Source: Lojkania enalia
Lineage: Eukaryota > Ascomycota > Dothideomycetes > Pleosporales
NCBI GenBank assembly: GCA_010094045.1
Contig: ML986698.1
Location: 29,666-93,665 of the forward strand
DNA length: 64,000 nucleotides
Direction of reading: 5' to 3'
Below are positions 24,898 to 35,376 of this stretch, piece by piece. The translations under genes were made by a program, and so were the position numbers. How positions within the stretch are numbered: the stretch's first letter is position 1; each line of letters begins with the position of its first letter. Under the pieces are notes generated by a model that did not search any database, was not told the origin of the DNA, and saw nothing but the letters and a program-made list of their open reading frames with translations.

Positions 24898-25708
24898 ATG
24901 GCTACCAACACTGTTTACTTGGTTACTGGCGCTGCTCGAGGTGGGCTAGCCGCAGACCCTCGTGTCCTACCGAGGCACTGAGACACGCATTGCTAACGCT
25001 CCTTGGACAGGCCTCGGCAAGGCGTTTGTCGAGACATATCTCGCCCGCCCGAACAATACCGTTGTCGCTGCTGTTCGCAACGTCGGCACCGCCGACTCTC
25101 TCAAGCAGCTTACTGTCGGTGAAGGCAGCAAGCTCATCATTGTCGGTCTCGATGCCGCCGACCCAGAGGCCGCCAAGAAGGCTGTCGCAGAGCTGCAGGC
25201 ACAGGGCATTGACAAACTGGACGTCGTCATCGCGAATGCCGGCATCTCAACCAGCTTCGACCCCATCGCTACCGTCCCGTTCGAGGCCGTCAAGCAGCAT
25301 GTCGAGGTGAACGGATACGGCCCGCTTCTATTGTTCCAGGCTGTCCTGCCCCTGCTCGAGAAGTCGTCCAACCCCAAGTTCGCTGCCCTCGGCACGCCAA
25401 TGGCTTCCATCACTGGCATGGAGTCTCGTCCCTACCCCATGGGCGCCTATGGCATCTCCAAAGTCATGCTCCACTGGATGTCGAGGAAGATCCACCTTGA
25501 GCACCAGAACATCGTCTCTTTCGTCCTCGACCCTGGATTCGTCCAGACCGACATGGGTAACTCTGGCGCCCAGAAGTTCGGCATGGAGAAGGCCTTCACC
25601 ACCATCGAGGATAGTATCAACTTCCTTGTCCCTACCATTGACAACGCCACCAAGGAGAAGACCTCAGGTCACTTTCCCTCCATCGAGGGTGGTGATTTTG
25701 CCTGGTAA
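24898..25708 (+). CDS. Short-chain dehydrogenase/reductase, norsolorinic acid ketoreductase (NorA/StcE)-like
   Basis: Exons 24898-24940 and 25011-25708 encode 246 aa. The 70-bp intron has a good branch site (TGCTAACGC at 24991). NAD(P)-binding motif TGAARGLG is at residues 10-17, NAG at 90-92, and the catalytic pair Tyr161/Lys165 is in AYGISK with Ser147 upstream. This classical SDR type reduces ketones or oxidises alcohols in polyketide pathways. I chose the ATG at 24898 because the paralogue at 31829 starts at the equivalent residue. An in-frame ATG at 24765 would add 45 residues without obvious function. Intron 1 is at the same codon and phase as in the paralogue, showing common descent. 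It acts in the cytosol, with substrate unknown. Confidence 0.9.
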
Positions 25709-26518
25709 TTCATTTGTTTTCCTATGCATGTTTTAGCTGCATGCTTGGAGTTGGACAAAGGGTAAAGGGCATGTTAGACGGGACAGGACTTGACAATGTA
25801 ATAATATGACATAAGTGAATACAAAATACCATGCGATACACTATGTTGCTGTACTCAATTGCCCTGAACAGATGACGTGAATAAAAACGTGCGTCATGTG
25901 GAATTTGATATCCTATCTATTACTATGGTGGATATTGCTGAAAGTTAATGTAATTTATAAGCACTTGCTGAAGTGTACGTTGGAGTTACGACAAATTGAG
26001 TAAAATTCTTAGTAGCAGAATTCCTTTAAGAAATATCCCCAAGCTATACTAGATCCTTCATATTCAACTCCACATATTACCTCCAATTTAACTTTCCCTT
26101 TTACCGTCTGCGAAGCTATACACTCTACCCAATGTGCCGCGTCCTAAGCGAACGACACAAAGACATTTGATCGAGCGCGGAATACTACAAGCAAATCAGA
26201 CTTTTAGGATTGGGTGCTCTATTAGGCTCAGATAGGAATATTGTTCGCGATAAGCTACTGAAGGCACCCCCGCGTAATAGCCCTGAGTATATAAAAAAGC
26301 ACCTTGATAACATTGTAGAATTCTTTCAGAGCTGTAGAGATTTTGGTTTATTTTTCCTTGTATGCCTCTATTTAAACAATACATAGTTTTGCTCTACATG
26401 TAAGAATATTGATGGGAAAAAAAAAAACAAAAAAAAAATTATTTTTTTGTACAAAGGAAGAACAATGCCAACCCCACTCTAACCAGATCGTAAGCGCCAC
26501 AAAGCCCCTCCTCTCCGC
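25709..26518. other. AT-rich convergent intergenic region
   Basis: This is the space between the stop codons of the SDR and the FAD oxidase. It contains A/T runs (for example at 26417-26440) and no coding signal. Confidence 0.5.
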
Positions 26519-28255
26519 TCACACCCTGCATAGCCTTCCATCTTCCTTCGTTGTCCATGCTTCGCTGCCTACCATAGTCGGCCCGAAGAACAAATCCTTA
26601 GGGTCATATTTCTTCTTGATTAATTTCAGCCTGTTATAGTTCACATCATAATAGTCACGCTTCCAGTTGGGATTGGCCCAGCTAGCCTCATTTCCGTACG
26701 CGCCAGCACCAGGTGTGACCCTCTCGAGAGCCGGAATGACGACCTTGTTCAGCTCATCAAGAGTAGCTTGATTAGCTTCCGCGGTCGATGAGTCGCCGAA
26801 ATACCACTGTGTTTGCGCCAGAATTGAGAGCGTCGCATCGCGCCATTTTGGTGTTATCGAGTTTGGAGCAATGGCTTTTTTGGCTGATGATTGCATCGCG
26901 ACAATGCCTAGGTATGTTCCGGGTGTCTGGGAAAGCTCGCGCAGCGTTCCCACAAAGCTTTTCAGACTCCTGTCGTTCTTCAATACTGAGCGCGGAACGA
27001 AACGGCCACCCATTGTGCGATCGATAGGATATGCTCCCTCTGGAATTGGGCCGAGGTAGTGCGTGTAATGGTCGAGGAAAGTTGGGAAGACTGTCACGTT
27101 GAGGGTGTATTGAATCTTCAATTCGTCGAGTTTCGAGGTCACGGGCTTCAGAATCTTACGGATCTCCGCATCTGAGGCGCCTGGCTTGGTCATGGGAGCT
27201 AATAAGAAAGAATCTGCACCAACGAGGTAGCCTGCTGCAGCACCGGCATCGACCATAGCCGGGGCATTGGCATGGAAGGCTTCAACGCCGGACCAGTACG
27301 TGTCATTTGAGATGCCTTCTGAGGTGAACGAAAGAAATGCACCTCCCGTGTTTCCATCTTTAAAGGCACGAACTGTGAGCGACACAACCACGCCGAACGT
27401 TCCGGGTCCGCCGCCGCTGAGAGCCCAATAGAGGTCCCTATTCTTTGTTGGGGTTGCAGTAACCAACGAGCCATCTGCAAGTACAACCTCCCATTCTAAA
27501 GCCTGGTCTGCCCCCATGCCATGGGTGGATGTCAAGGAACTATGACCACCACCCTGATGGTAACCCCCTACGAGGCCTACTGATGGGCAGCTGCCAGCGA
27601 CGATGTGAAGTCCCGCTTTCTGAGCAACTGGAAGAGCTTCGGCACCTCGCACGCCTGCAGCCATCTTAAGTGCCGGTCCATTGTAGTAAGAGCTTCGGTA
27701 ATTGTTAATGACCTTAACATCGGTCATTTTGTGAGTCCAAATACCAAGGGCACCCTTTCCAGTGCTTCTACCGACGAAGTCGTGACCAGTGTTCTTGATT
27801 ACAAAGCGGATATTTTTAGATTGAGCGAATCTAATTGCCGCTTGGATGTCTTTTGCAGAAGAGACCGTAACCGTATACGGTGGATAATTGCCTAGTTCAC
27901 ATGGTTGCTCGCGGGGAGTGAAAGGGCTGCATTTGTCCGTCTGAAAATAGCCACTCATGAGGGCCGTAGGCGAATCCTCGTGGACAATTGGCATGTGCCA
28001 TCTTGCCTTCAGATCATTGCACTTTTCCTCATCATAGTTGGGATCATGGCAGACTGAAGCAAGGGGAACGGTGGCGGTGAGGCTCCCCCCAACAGTTTTG
28101 TTCAGATAATTCCAGTCCGCGGTCTTGGGCCAGGCCGCATCTCCTGGAAGAACTTTGCATCGTGGTGGGGAAGCAGCAGCAGGAGCAGGAGATGCCACAG
28201 CTAAAGATAGCAGGGAAATGAATGATGCATATCGATAAACCGAAGAGAGCGACAT
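26519..28255 (-). CDS. Secreted FAD-linked oxidase, berberine-bridge-enzyme (BBE)-like
   Basis: A single exon of 578 aa. It has an N-terminal signal peptide (residues 1-22, ending VASPAPA). The FAD-binding PCMH domain includes His158 in NTGHDFVGRS and Cys223 in GSCPSVGLVGGYHQGGGHS. These are the two residues expected for bicovalent flavin attachment in BBE-like oxidases. The C-terminal BBE segment NYNRLKLIKKKYDPKDLF is present. Such enzymes oxidise alcohols or C-H bonds with O2 and give H2O2. Relatives in fungal PKS clusters (solanapyrone synthase Sol5 is one) act late in the pathway. The signal peptide suggests that this step takes place in the secretory path or outside the cell. It is divergent to the MFS gene. 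Confidence 0.9.
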   Translation of the reverse strand: MSLSSVYRYASFISLLSLAVASPAPAAASPPRCKVLPGDAAWPKTADWNYLNKTVGGSLTATVPLASVCHDPNYDEEKCNDLKARWHMPIVHEDSPTALMSGYFQTDKCSPFTPREQPCELGNYPPYTVTVSSAKDIQAAIRFAQSKNIRFVIKNTGHDFVGRSTGKGALGIWTHKMTDVKVINNYRSSYYNGPALKMAAGVRGAEALPVAQKAGLHIVAGSCPSVGLVGGYHQGGGHSSLTSTHGMGADQALEWEVVLADGSLVTATPTKNRDLYWALSGGGPGTFGVVVSLTVRAFKDGNTGGAFLSFTSEGISNDTYWSGVEAFHANAPAMVDAGAAAGYLVGADSFLLAPMTKPGASDAEIRKILKPVTSKLDELKIQYTLNVTVFPTFLDHYTHYLGPIPEGAYPIDRTMGGRFVPRSVLKNDRSLKSFVGTLRELSQTPGTYLGIVAMQSSAKKAIAPNSITPKWRDATLSILAQTQWYFGDSSTAEANQATLDELNKVVIPALERVTPGAGAYGNEASWANPNWKRDYYDVNYNRLKLIKKKYDPKDLFFGPTMVGSEAWTTKEDGRLCRV

Positions 28256-29000
28256 TTTGGAAAAGAAACTCGACAGTCACAAATGAAACAACAGATGAGT
28301 CGACCACTGGTGAAGAACGAGAATCAAATCGTTCGGTTCTTCATGCATTAAATAAGAATCTCTCCTCCAGCCTACGGACTCCAGGCCGGCTGAACCATTG
28401 TCGTTCCTTTGAGCCTTCATGAGCCGTCTGTCCATTCTCTCGTGATCCAACAACGCCACGGAGTGTGCGAACGGACTTGTTTAGTCCCCCACTGGCTGCT
28501 ATTGATCGATGTATACGGGGCGAGGGCGTTGGGGCCAATGCTCCCGATGACTCGAATATAGTATCTGCTAGAGAGGAGGCTGAAGCCAAGCTTAGAATAC
28601 TCAGGTACACATCTACGAAAGCTGAATAAAGTCCGATACGGCGGAGCGACTAGTGCCAGGTCCTCGTGGCTCCCTAGCAAGGCCTTCCCGAGATCCTTCT
28701 ACGCGCATTGATTGTGGCGTTTCAAAACACAAAGTCCGCAGCGGAATAAGGTTGCGTCAATGCTCGGTTAGATCCCGGAAATCCTCCCACGAATCCGATG
28801 TGTGCCACTAACGCCACGTGACAATCCATACTGACATGCATACTGACATGCATACCGACTTTGCGGAGCTGACACGGGCTCGCTTCCGCTCTGATTCCTT
28901 TTCTTTTTGCTTTCCCGAGCATCTTTCATCACACCTCTACCATATCTGAAGATTCTTCGTGTTGGACTCACGCAGCGATTTTATTTCACTGCTCTTCACT
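28256..29000. promoter_or_regulatory. Divergent promoter of the FAD oxidase and MFS genes
   Basis: 745 bp lie between two start codons. It contains a CACGTG box at 28815-28820 in the context GCCACGTGAC, directly followed by the tandem repeat at 28827-28859. Confidence 0.5.
28827..28859. repeat. 12-bp direct repeat CATACTGACATG
   Basis: Two perfect tandem copies (28827-28838, 28839-28850) and a third, partial copy with one mismatch (28851-28859). It lies about 140 bp upstream of the MFS start codon. Confidence 0.9.
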
Positions 29001-30828
29001 ATGGATCCCACTGCGGCCTCGAAAGACGATTTCTCTCTAAGTTCTCGAGAGATAGGTTTGAAAACAGAGATCCATGCGGAGTCGCCCAAAGATGAAGCGC
29101 AGTACCCTGGCGGTCTAGCCCTCAGCTTGATCATGGTGGCGCTCCTTTTGAGCATGTTTCTTGTATGTCGCCTCGTTTCTGCATTTCCCAAATTTGATTG
29201 CTGACACGACTCGCCAGGTCGCTCTTGACATGGTAACTCACCTAAGACGATATTCTTGGACGTGCCATCAATATTGACTTTGGAGCGGTAGACAATTGTC
29301 GCGACGGCGATTCCCCGCATTACAGATGATTTCAACCGGCTCGATCAGGTGGGTTGGTATGGAAGCGGCTTCTTCCTCACCGTCGCAACCTTCCAGGCAT
29401 CATGGGGAAAGGCATACAAGTATTTTCCATTGAAGATAGCTTTCTTCACTTCGGTCATCATATTTGAGGTCGGGAGTCTTATTTGTGCTCTCGCAAAGGA
29501 TAGCCCAATGCTCATTGTTGGTCGCGCAATCCAAGGAGTGGGAGGTGCTGGTATTATCGGAGGCTGCTATGTCATTATCGCCTTCATCGTCCCTCTTCAG
29601 AAAGCACCATCGTACATTGGTTTGTTAGGTGCCGTTTTCAGTCTTGCAAGTGTTGCAGGGCCTCTTCTAGGCGGTGTCTTCACGGACAAAGTCTCCTGGC
29701 GGTGGTGGTCAGTTATGCGGTCTACCTCGACCAGGCCGTAACTAACAGCGATTAGTTTCTACATCAATCTACCCATCGGAGGGCTTGCATTATTCCTCCT
29801 GGCTATCTTCTTCCATACTCCAGCAGCAGCCAAACCTGCGCCTGCTACGTGGGTTGAGGTCTTTCTCCAGATGGATCCTCTGGGCATCGTCCTTATACTT
29901 GCTAGTCTTGTCTGCTATATGCTCGCTCTTGAGTGGGCAGGCGTACACAAGGGCTGGTCCTCTGCCGATGTAGTCGGCACATTGGTTGGCTGGATTGTCT
30001 TGACCATATGCTTCGTCATCTCACAACTCTATCAAGGAGAAAGATCAATGATTGTCCCTGCACAGCTTAAGAGGAGGCTTGTCTGGAGTGGCAGCTTCTT
30101 TATTTTCTTCCTCAACGCGGCCAACTTTTTAATGATCTACTACCTGCCAATCTACTTTCAAGCAATTCAAGGAGCATCGCCATCATCGAGCGGTGTGAGG
30201 AACCTGCCTTATATTCTAGCGTCCTCGCTATGTACCGTCGCACAGGGTCATCTTATTCGACTCTTTCCACACCCACACCCATTTATGGTTGGAGGTGCAG
30301 TCGTCTTTACCGTTGGGGCAGGACTTCTGTATACTCTCGATATTGGATCCTCAACTGGCAAATACGTAGGCTATCAAATTCTGGTAGGCGCAGGAATCGG
30401 AACAGCGATTCAGGTGCCTGTCATCTCTGCACAGGCGAAGACCCCACCGGCCGATCTATCTACGGCAACCTCCATCATTCTCTGTAAGTTGTTGTATCAG
30501 ACCTTGCAAATCATTATGCTGACCGACAACAGTCTTCCAGCTGATCAGCGGCGCCCTCTCTGTTTCAGCAGCCCAAGCCATCTTCACCAACCGCCTTATT
30601 GCCAGCATCCCGAAATATATGGCAGACATCGATCCGCACTCACTCATCCAACTGGGTGCCACAAACCTGCGGCAGCACTTCGCCGGGTCGCAGCTCCTCG
30701 GCGTCCTTCACGCGTACATGGACGGGCTACGCGCGTCGTGGGCGTTGGGCATTGGCCTGGCTGGCATAGCCGTGCTCGCTTGCGCTCTATTTCCTCGAGG
30801 CCGGCTCTCGCCGAAGCCCGCAAAGTAG
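29001..30828 (+). CDS. MFS drug:H+ antiporter-type transporter
   Basis: Five exons: 29001-29162, 29218-29232, 29292-29707, 29756-30483 and 30533-30828, encoding 538 aa. Exon 2 is a 15-nt microexon encoding VALDM. Without it the conserved first-helix segment LVALDMTIVATAIPRI cannot be made. Many hydrophobic helices are present, with family motifs GRAIQGVGGAGIIGG and the intracellular loop SWRWCFYINLPIGG, typical of the 14-helix DHA exporters. The hydrophilic N-terminus (about 35 residues) and C-terminus are cytosolic. It is probably the exporter of the cluster product, at the plasma membrane or a vesicle. It is divergent to the FAD oxidase, with 1 kb to the next SDR gene on the same strand. 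Confidence 0.92.
29218..29232 (+). other. 15-nt microexon of the MFS gene
   Basis: It is flanked by GCCAG on the left and GTAACT on the right and encodes VALDM. The introns around it are 55 and 59 bp. It is needed for the conserved first-helix motif. Confidence 0.8.
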
Positions 30829-31828
30829 AACATGATAGATTGCAGCGTTGCGGGCGGATTTCGCATTGGCCGCATCAACGCATCCCTCTCCAAAATTAGA
30901 TTGTACATAGGCAGATGAATTAGAAGACCTGAATTAGATTTAGCAATGTCAGACACTAGAACTCCGTTCAACCATTCAGAAAACTCCTTCAAGGCCGAAG
31001 TGAATCTAGCTTATGTTGCTCAGCACCGGACTCTTGAGCGCTTAGAGTGGCGAAAGGGACGCGGCCCGTGTCTCGGGCACATTAGGATTTCACCTGGATT
31101 CAATGGCGCTATTTTATGCCGCGTACAAGGCCAGTGGTATTACGTAGAAAAAGAGCCTTTGGCTTAATTGCATTATCGAATGGATAAGGTTTGATATCGA
31201 AAAACACTGAGGCTTGCAGGAAGACGCCTCCATGGCGCCAATCCACCTCCGCATTGACGTTTCTGTGGCGGCGGCACAGACGCCGGTGGTTGCGGAGCGG
31301 AGGACCACTCCGGCCAGTCCGCAAGTAGACATGCAAGGGAACATGCAACGCCTTCCGCTTTGGACTTAGTCTCCGCAGTGGCGGAGCTGGCGAATCTCGA
31401 GGCGTTCAGCCGTGGCAGGGATCGCCATTAGCTAAGCCGCAGCACAGGCCGCTTGCTAATACTACCAATTGATAAGTGCCCGTCTGACAGAAGGGAGCTT
31501 GTGTGCTTGTGCGACTCCGTCCATGTTGCACAAACGCCGCTCCCTTCTTCGCCGCACCGCAGCCTGTGCGAGTAGGGGGCTAGAAAGAATGGCGGGGAAA
31601 GGGTGGGAGAGCGGGCGTTAGAAATCGCCGATGACAAACGAGCGCGCGTTGCACCGTAGTTTTAAGTCTGGGCCTAGGTAGAAAATGGCACGAGCGCTCT
31701 CTGGGGAGAGACCCGCGTACTCACTCTTGCTTTGCCTTGTTTTGTCTTTCATTGACAGTACTTACACAATTGCCAATATTCTGTTGGTTGAATCGAATTA
31801 TACATTGCATCGCTAGAAACTAGCCAAC
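30829..31828. other. Intergenic region upstream of the second SDR
   Basis: 1 kb without a recognisable gene. The part from 31200 to 31680 is richer in GC. A cluster of TTT/TTG tracts close to the start codon resembles a core promoter or 5' leader. Confidence 0.45.
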
Positions 31829-32727
31829 ATGACCGGACAGACAATCTACTTCGTCACCGGCGCCAATCGAGGTGCGCTCCCACCTTCCTCCCCCCCAGTT
31901 GTAACGGGACTCTGCATTTACTGGCAATATTGAGCATTGAGAATTGGAACTCACAACCCAAGCATAGGACTCGGCCGCGCCCTCGTAGAACACTACCTCG
32001 CGCTGCCAAACTCCTTCGTCGCAGCCGGCGTCCGCGACCCGGAGCATAGCACAGCCAAGTCCCTATTCGACTTCCCCAAGGGAGAAAACAGCACGCTCGT
32101 CACCGTAAAAGTCGAAGCAACGTCCGACACCGACGCTAAGGAGGCCGTCACGACCCTCCAGAAGGAGCACAGCATCGACCATTTAGACGTGGTCATCTCC
32201 TCTGCGGGAATATGCCGACTATCCCGCCTTGACGAAGTCGATATTGCCGACCTGCTGGACCACGTCAACGTCAACGCCGTCGGCGTCGTCAGGCTGTTCC
32301 AGGCGACCAAGGACCTGCTGCAGAAGACCAAAAACCCGAAGTTCGTGGTCATGGGCAGCAATGCGGGGAGTGTGGCGCACATGCAATGGTTCCCTTTCCC
32401 GCAGGGCGCGTATGCGGGCAGCAAGGCCATGACGAACAGCATTATGCGGAAGATTGCTATGGAGAATCCGTGGTTGACTTCTGTGACCCTTCATCCTGGG
32501 TAGGTGGAGTCCCGAGTGGGAAGCTGGGAAAACAATTATCTAATTTTGTGTACAGATGGGTTCAGACGGACATGGGCAACGATGGTGCAAGGGCTGTAGG
32601 TATGGAGAAAGCTGCTGTGACGATCGAGGACAGTATCAAGGGCGTGACTGAGATAATCGAAAAAGCCAACCCTCAGACCATCTTTGGCAAGTTCTTGGAT
32701 TATGCTGGCGCGGAGTTGGAGTGGTGA
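31829..32727 (+). CDS. Second NorA/StcE-like short-chain dehydrogenase/reductase
   Basis: Exons 31829-31871, 31968-32499 and 32556-32727 encode 248 aa. Cofactor motif TGANRGLG is at 10-17. The usual NAG is changed to SAG (ISSAG), and the catalytic pair is Tyr163/Lys167 in AYAGSK. The C-terminal half (WVQTDMGNDGARAVGMEKA) closely parallels WRT the other SDR at 24898 (FVQTDMGNSGAQKFGMEKA). The first exon is 43 nt in both genes and the intron is in the same phase. This copy has an extra intron after LHPG. It is a ketoreductase or alcohol dehydrogenase of the pathway, with substrate unknown. Confidence 0.9.
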
Positions 32728-33206
32728 TTGGATTTTTAGTCCAAGAATTTTGGTTTCGAAAAGATGTCAATGTGATCTCTGAATGACATGGAAAATGGAG
32801 TTGGGAATAAGGCATCTAGCACATAGATATGTAGATTAGTGCAATTAAGGTATTGTCGGTATGAGCGATTTTCTTGATCTATATCAGTAAACACCTAAGT
32901 AATGAGCAACCTTGTGCAAATCACTTCAACTAAGCTGCAATTGATTCTGACAACTGCAATTAGTCGACATTTAATCTACCAAGATTTGTGGATTTGGCGC
33001 CATTCATAGATAAGAACATGCTAATAAGTATTATTTAGACGTAACAATATTGAATATCGTTCGTTGTGGTATTATCGACGTTAAACAATAGCTTAAGAGT
33101 GCGCCAATCAGGCAAACCTCAACGCCACTAAGTCTAGTGTCTAATGCACCTAATCAGAAAGCCAAAAAAAAAAAAAGAGCCATTCTAGCCCGCCACCATG
33201 CAAAAT
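32728..33206. other. Convergent intergenic region
   Basis: AT-rich spacer between the SDR and FSH hydrolase stop codons, with an A13-like tract near 33164. No gene is seen. Confidence 0.5.
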
Positions 33207-34271
33207 CTACATTAAAGAACTCGCAATGACGGTCTCAACGATATCCGCAATCTCTTCTGCACAACCCCTCGGCACCTCATGGCCGCCCCCATGTTCAAAC
33301 GTCTCCGCGCTCCCACGCTCGCACAACTTGACTAGATCCTTGCTGTGCAAGTTCCACTTATCCTTCCTACCATAGACATGGGCTGATGGGATCGAAATTC
33401 TCACCTCATCGCAAGTATGATGGAACATTTGGTAAAAAGTCTCAGGTAAATCCTCAGCGTCGTTGTTATCCCCGAACTCAGAAACCGACGAGGGACTCGC
33501 GCTGCCTTGGGGCGTCTCGACGTCCGAGTCGTCGACAACAGTGTTGTGCGTGTATTCCGCCGCTTCGAGGCGTGACTTCATGAGCTTTTCGCGGGCGAGC
33601 CGGCGTAGCTCTTCTTCTCCCCGAAGATATGCCGGGTCGGTGATGAGGTATTTAGGAACTTCGTTGGGGCAGTTGGGCCGCACCGTGGGCGTCACGATGC
33701 GCGCGCCGAACGCTTTTCGCGTGTCAATGCCATATCGAAGCGAATGTGAGAAGGGAATGGGCGAGCCTAGGAAGACCGAAAAGGAGAATGGCGGCGGCGT
33801 AGAAGGCGACTTTAGTTGGTGGTGCAGCAGGATCGATGCTGCAAGGGCGGCTCCCTGGATAAGACCTTAGTCTCTTGCTCGCTACGAAAGATCGGCATGA
33901 AATGTAGTTGGCGCTATAGATATATGCTTCAACTCACCTGGCTAAATCCTATGACGCCGTCAAAAGGCCCCCTTCTTTCGACATAATCCAACACAAACTT
34001 GTGCGCAGCGGCTACCTTAGCCGTGGTTGGAGTATCGTACCAGCATAGATACGGCCCAGGGTAGAAGCCTAGAACTTCTGGGGATGGTTCGCAAGTGTTG
34101 GGGGCTTCGAGAAAGACCATCTCATGATCACTTGCGAGTAGCGAGCGAAATGGCGCTACAAGGGGCGTAAGTGTCCGCGTTGAGAGACGAGATGTGCACT
34201 ATACCAGTCTGTTGAGCGAAGATAGCGGCATTGCTGCCCATGCCGTGAAGACAAAGGATTCGAACAGTCAT
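33207..34271 (-). CDS. FSH-family serine hydrolase (LovG-type), candidate polyketide-releasing thioesterase
   Basis: Exons 34271-34205, 34155-33938 and 33854-33207 encode 310 aa. It starts MTVRILCLHGMGSNA, the hallmark N-terminus of the FSH1 family (oxyanion-hole HGMGSNA). The nucleophile is Ser94 in GFSQG, created exactly across intron 2. The histidine is in FEHGGGHEVPR and the acid is probably Asp in YGRKDKW. A disordered Ser/Asp-rich insertion (DDSDVETPQGSASPSSVS) makes it longer than the usual 230-270 aa. LovG of this family frees the chain from the reducing PKS LovB. Since the PKS here has no thioesterase, the same role is inferred. It is divergent to the P450 at 35377. Confidence 0.88.
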
Positions 34272-35376
34272 TTTGTATGTTATTGGAGATGTAAACTCGT
34301 ATGATGGACTCGATGGAGTGACTATTGAGAGAGATGCATTCAGGCACTGGTATGATTGAGTTTTGTTCAAATTTGACTTGTACCTGAAACTGTTTCGACG
34401 GACTGTCTCCTTCCCATAGCTACAATTGCCCAATCCAATGATACGGATCAAAGATTCTATCAGTACAGTGCCGCCCTCCAGTGAAACACCACGCCGGCCC
34501 CCCCGGCCGCCCGTAATCTGTGACTTGCGGACTTAAGTGGCCTTCGCTACGCAGCGGTGTGAATAGATTCCGTATCTGGCTGCCTGATTCTGATGAGTGA
34601 ATGATAAGCGCTTGTCCGTGTTTATGCCTCAGCTGGATAGACATGCGTCTAGCCCAATACTGCGGATTTAGATACGCGGTGGTAACACGAACAGTCGCCC
34701 TGGTGCCGAGGACCATGCACACAACCTTGATAGTCAATGTGAAGGCCCGTGCGTGACCGCTCCCTGGTGCTTACCAAGAAACGTGGATGTGAATCCGACA
34801 TTCTCTAAATCTGGATGTTAATACACGTGGGTCAATATAAGTGACGCAAGTAAGACCGACCGCTAATCTGATTGCGATGAGGCTCGGCATGCCGTGAAAT
34901 CGTAATGGTTCCGGTCATTGGCTGGCAAATCCCGCTGCCTAGGTACGCTCGGTCGCCCAATCCGACTAACACGAAGGTCAAACTCCGAAGTTTGAGCTGC
35001 TCCCTACACCATTCGTGCCTGGTACCTCCGTCGCATGCCTAACACATGCTGCATGGTTCTTCGATATTAATTGAACAAGGAGCCAAAGCCACCCATTCCT
35101 GTAGGCGGCAAATGGTCTGCTGCGCAATGTCATTGGATCCTTTGGCGCACTGGACGGCCCAGCATCCTTTACGCCGGTTAGAAACATCAGTGCGTTGCGG
35201 ACCTTGGGATCGGGGAACTAGGACGGTAGGATGCTGGTGCTGCGGGAATGGTTTGGTCACGTGCATCAGCTCGACTTTCGAGGTGCACGATCGGGGATTC
35301 ATGAGGTTGAATATTATCTTAGTGCAACTTGAATTTCCTCCACTCTGTAAACCCCGCCATTGCTTGCAAAGACGTC
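34272..35376. promoter_or_regulatory. Divergent promoter of the FSH hydrolase and second P450
   Basis: 1.1 kb without a gene. CACGTG boxes lie at 34824-34829 and 35258-35263; the second is 114 bp before the P450 start, in the context GGTCACGTGC. Confidence 0.45.
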
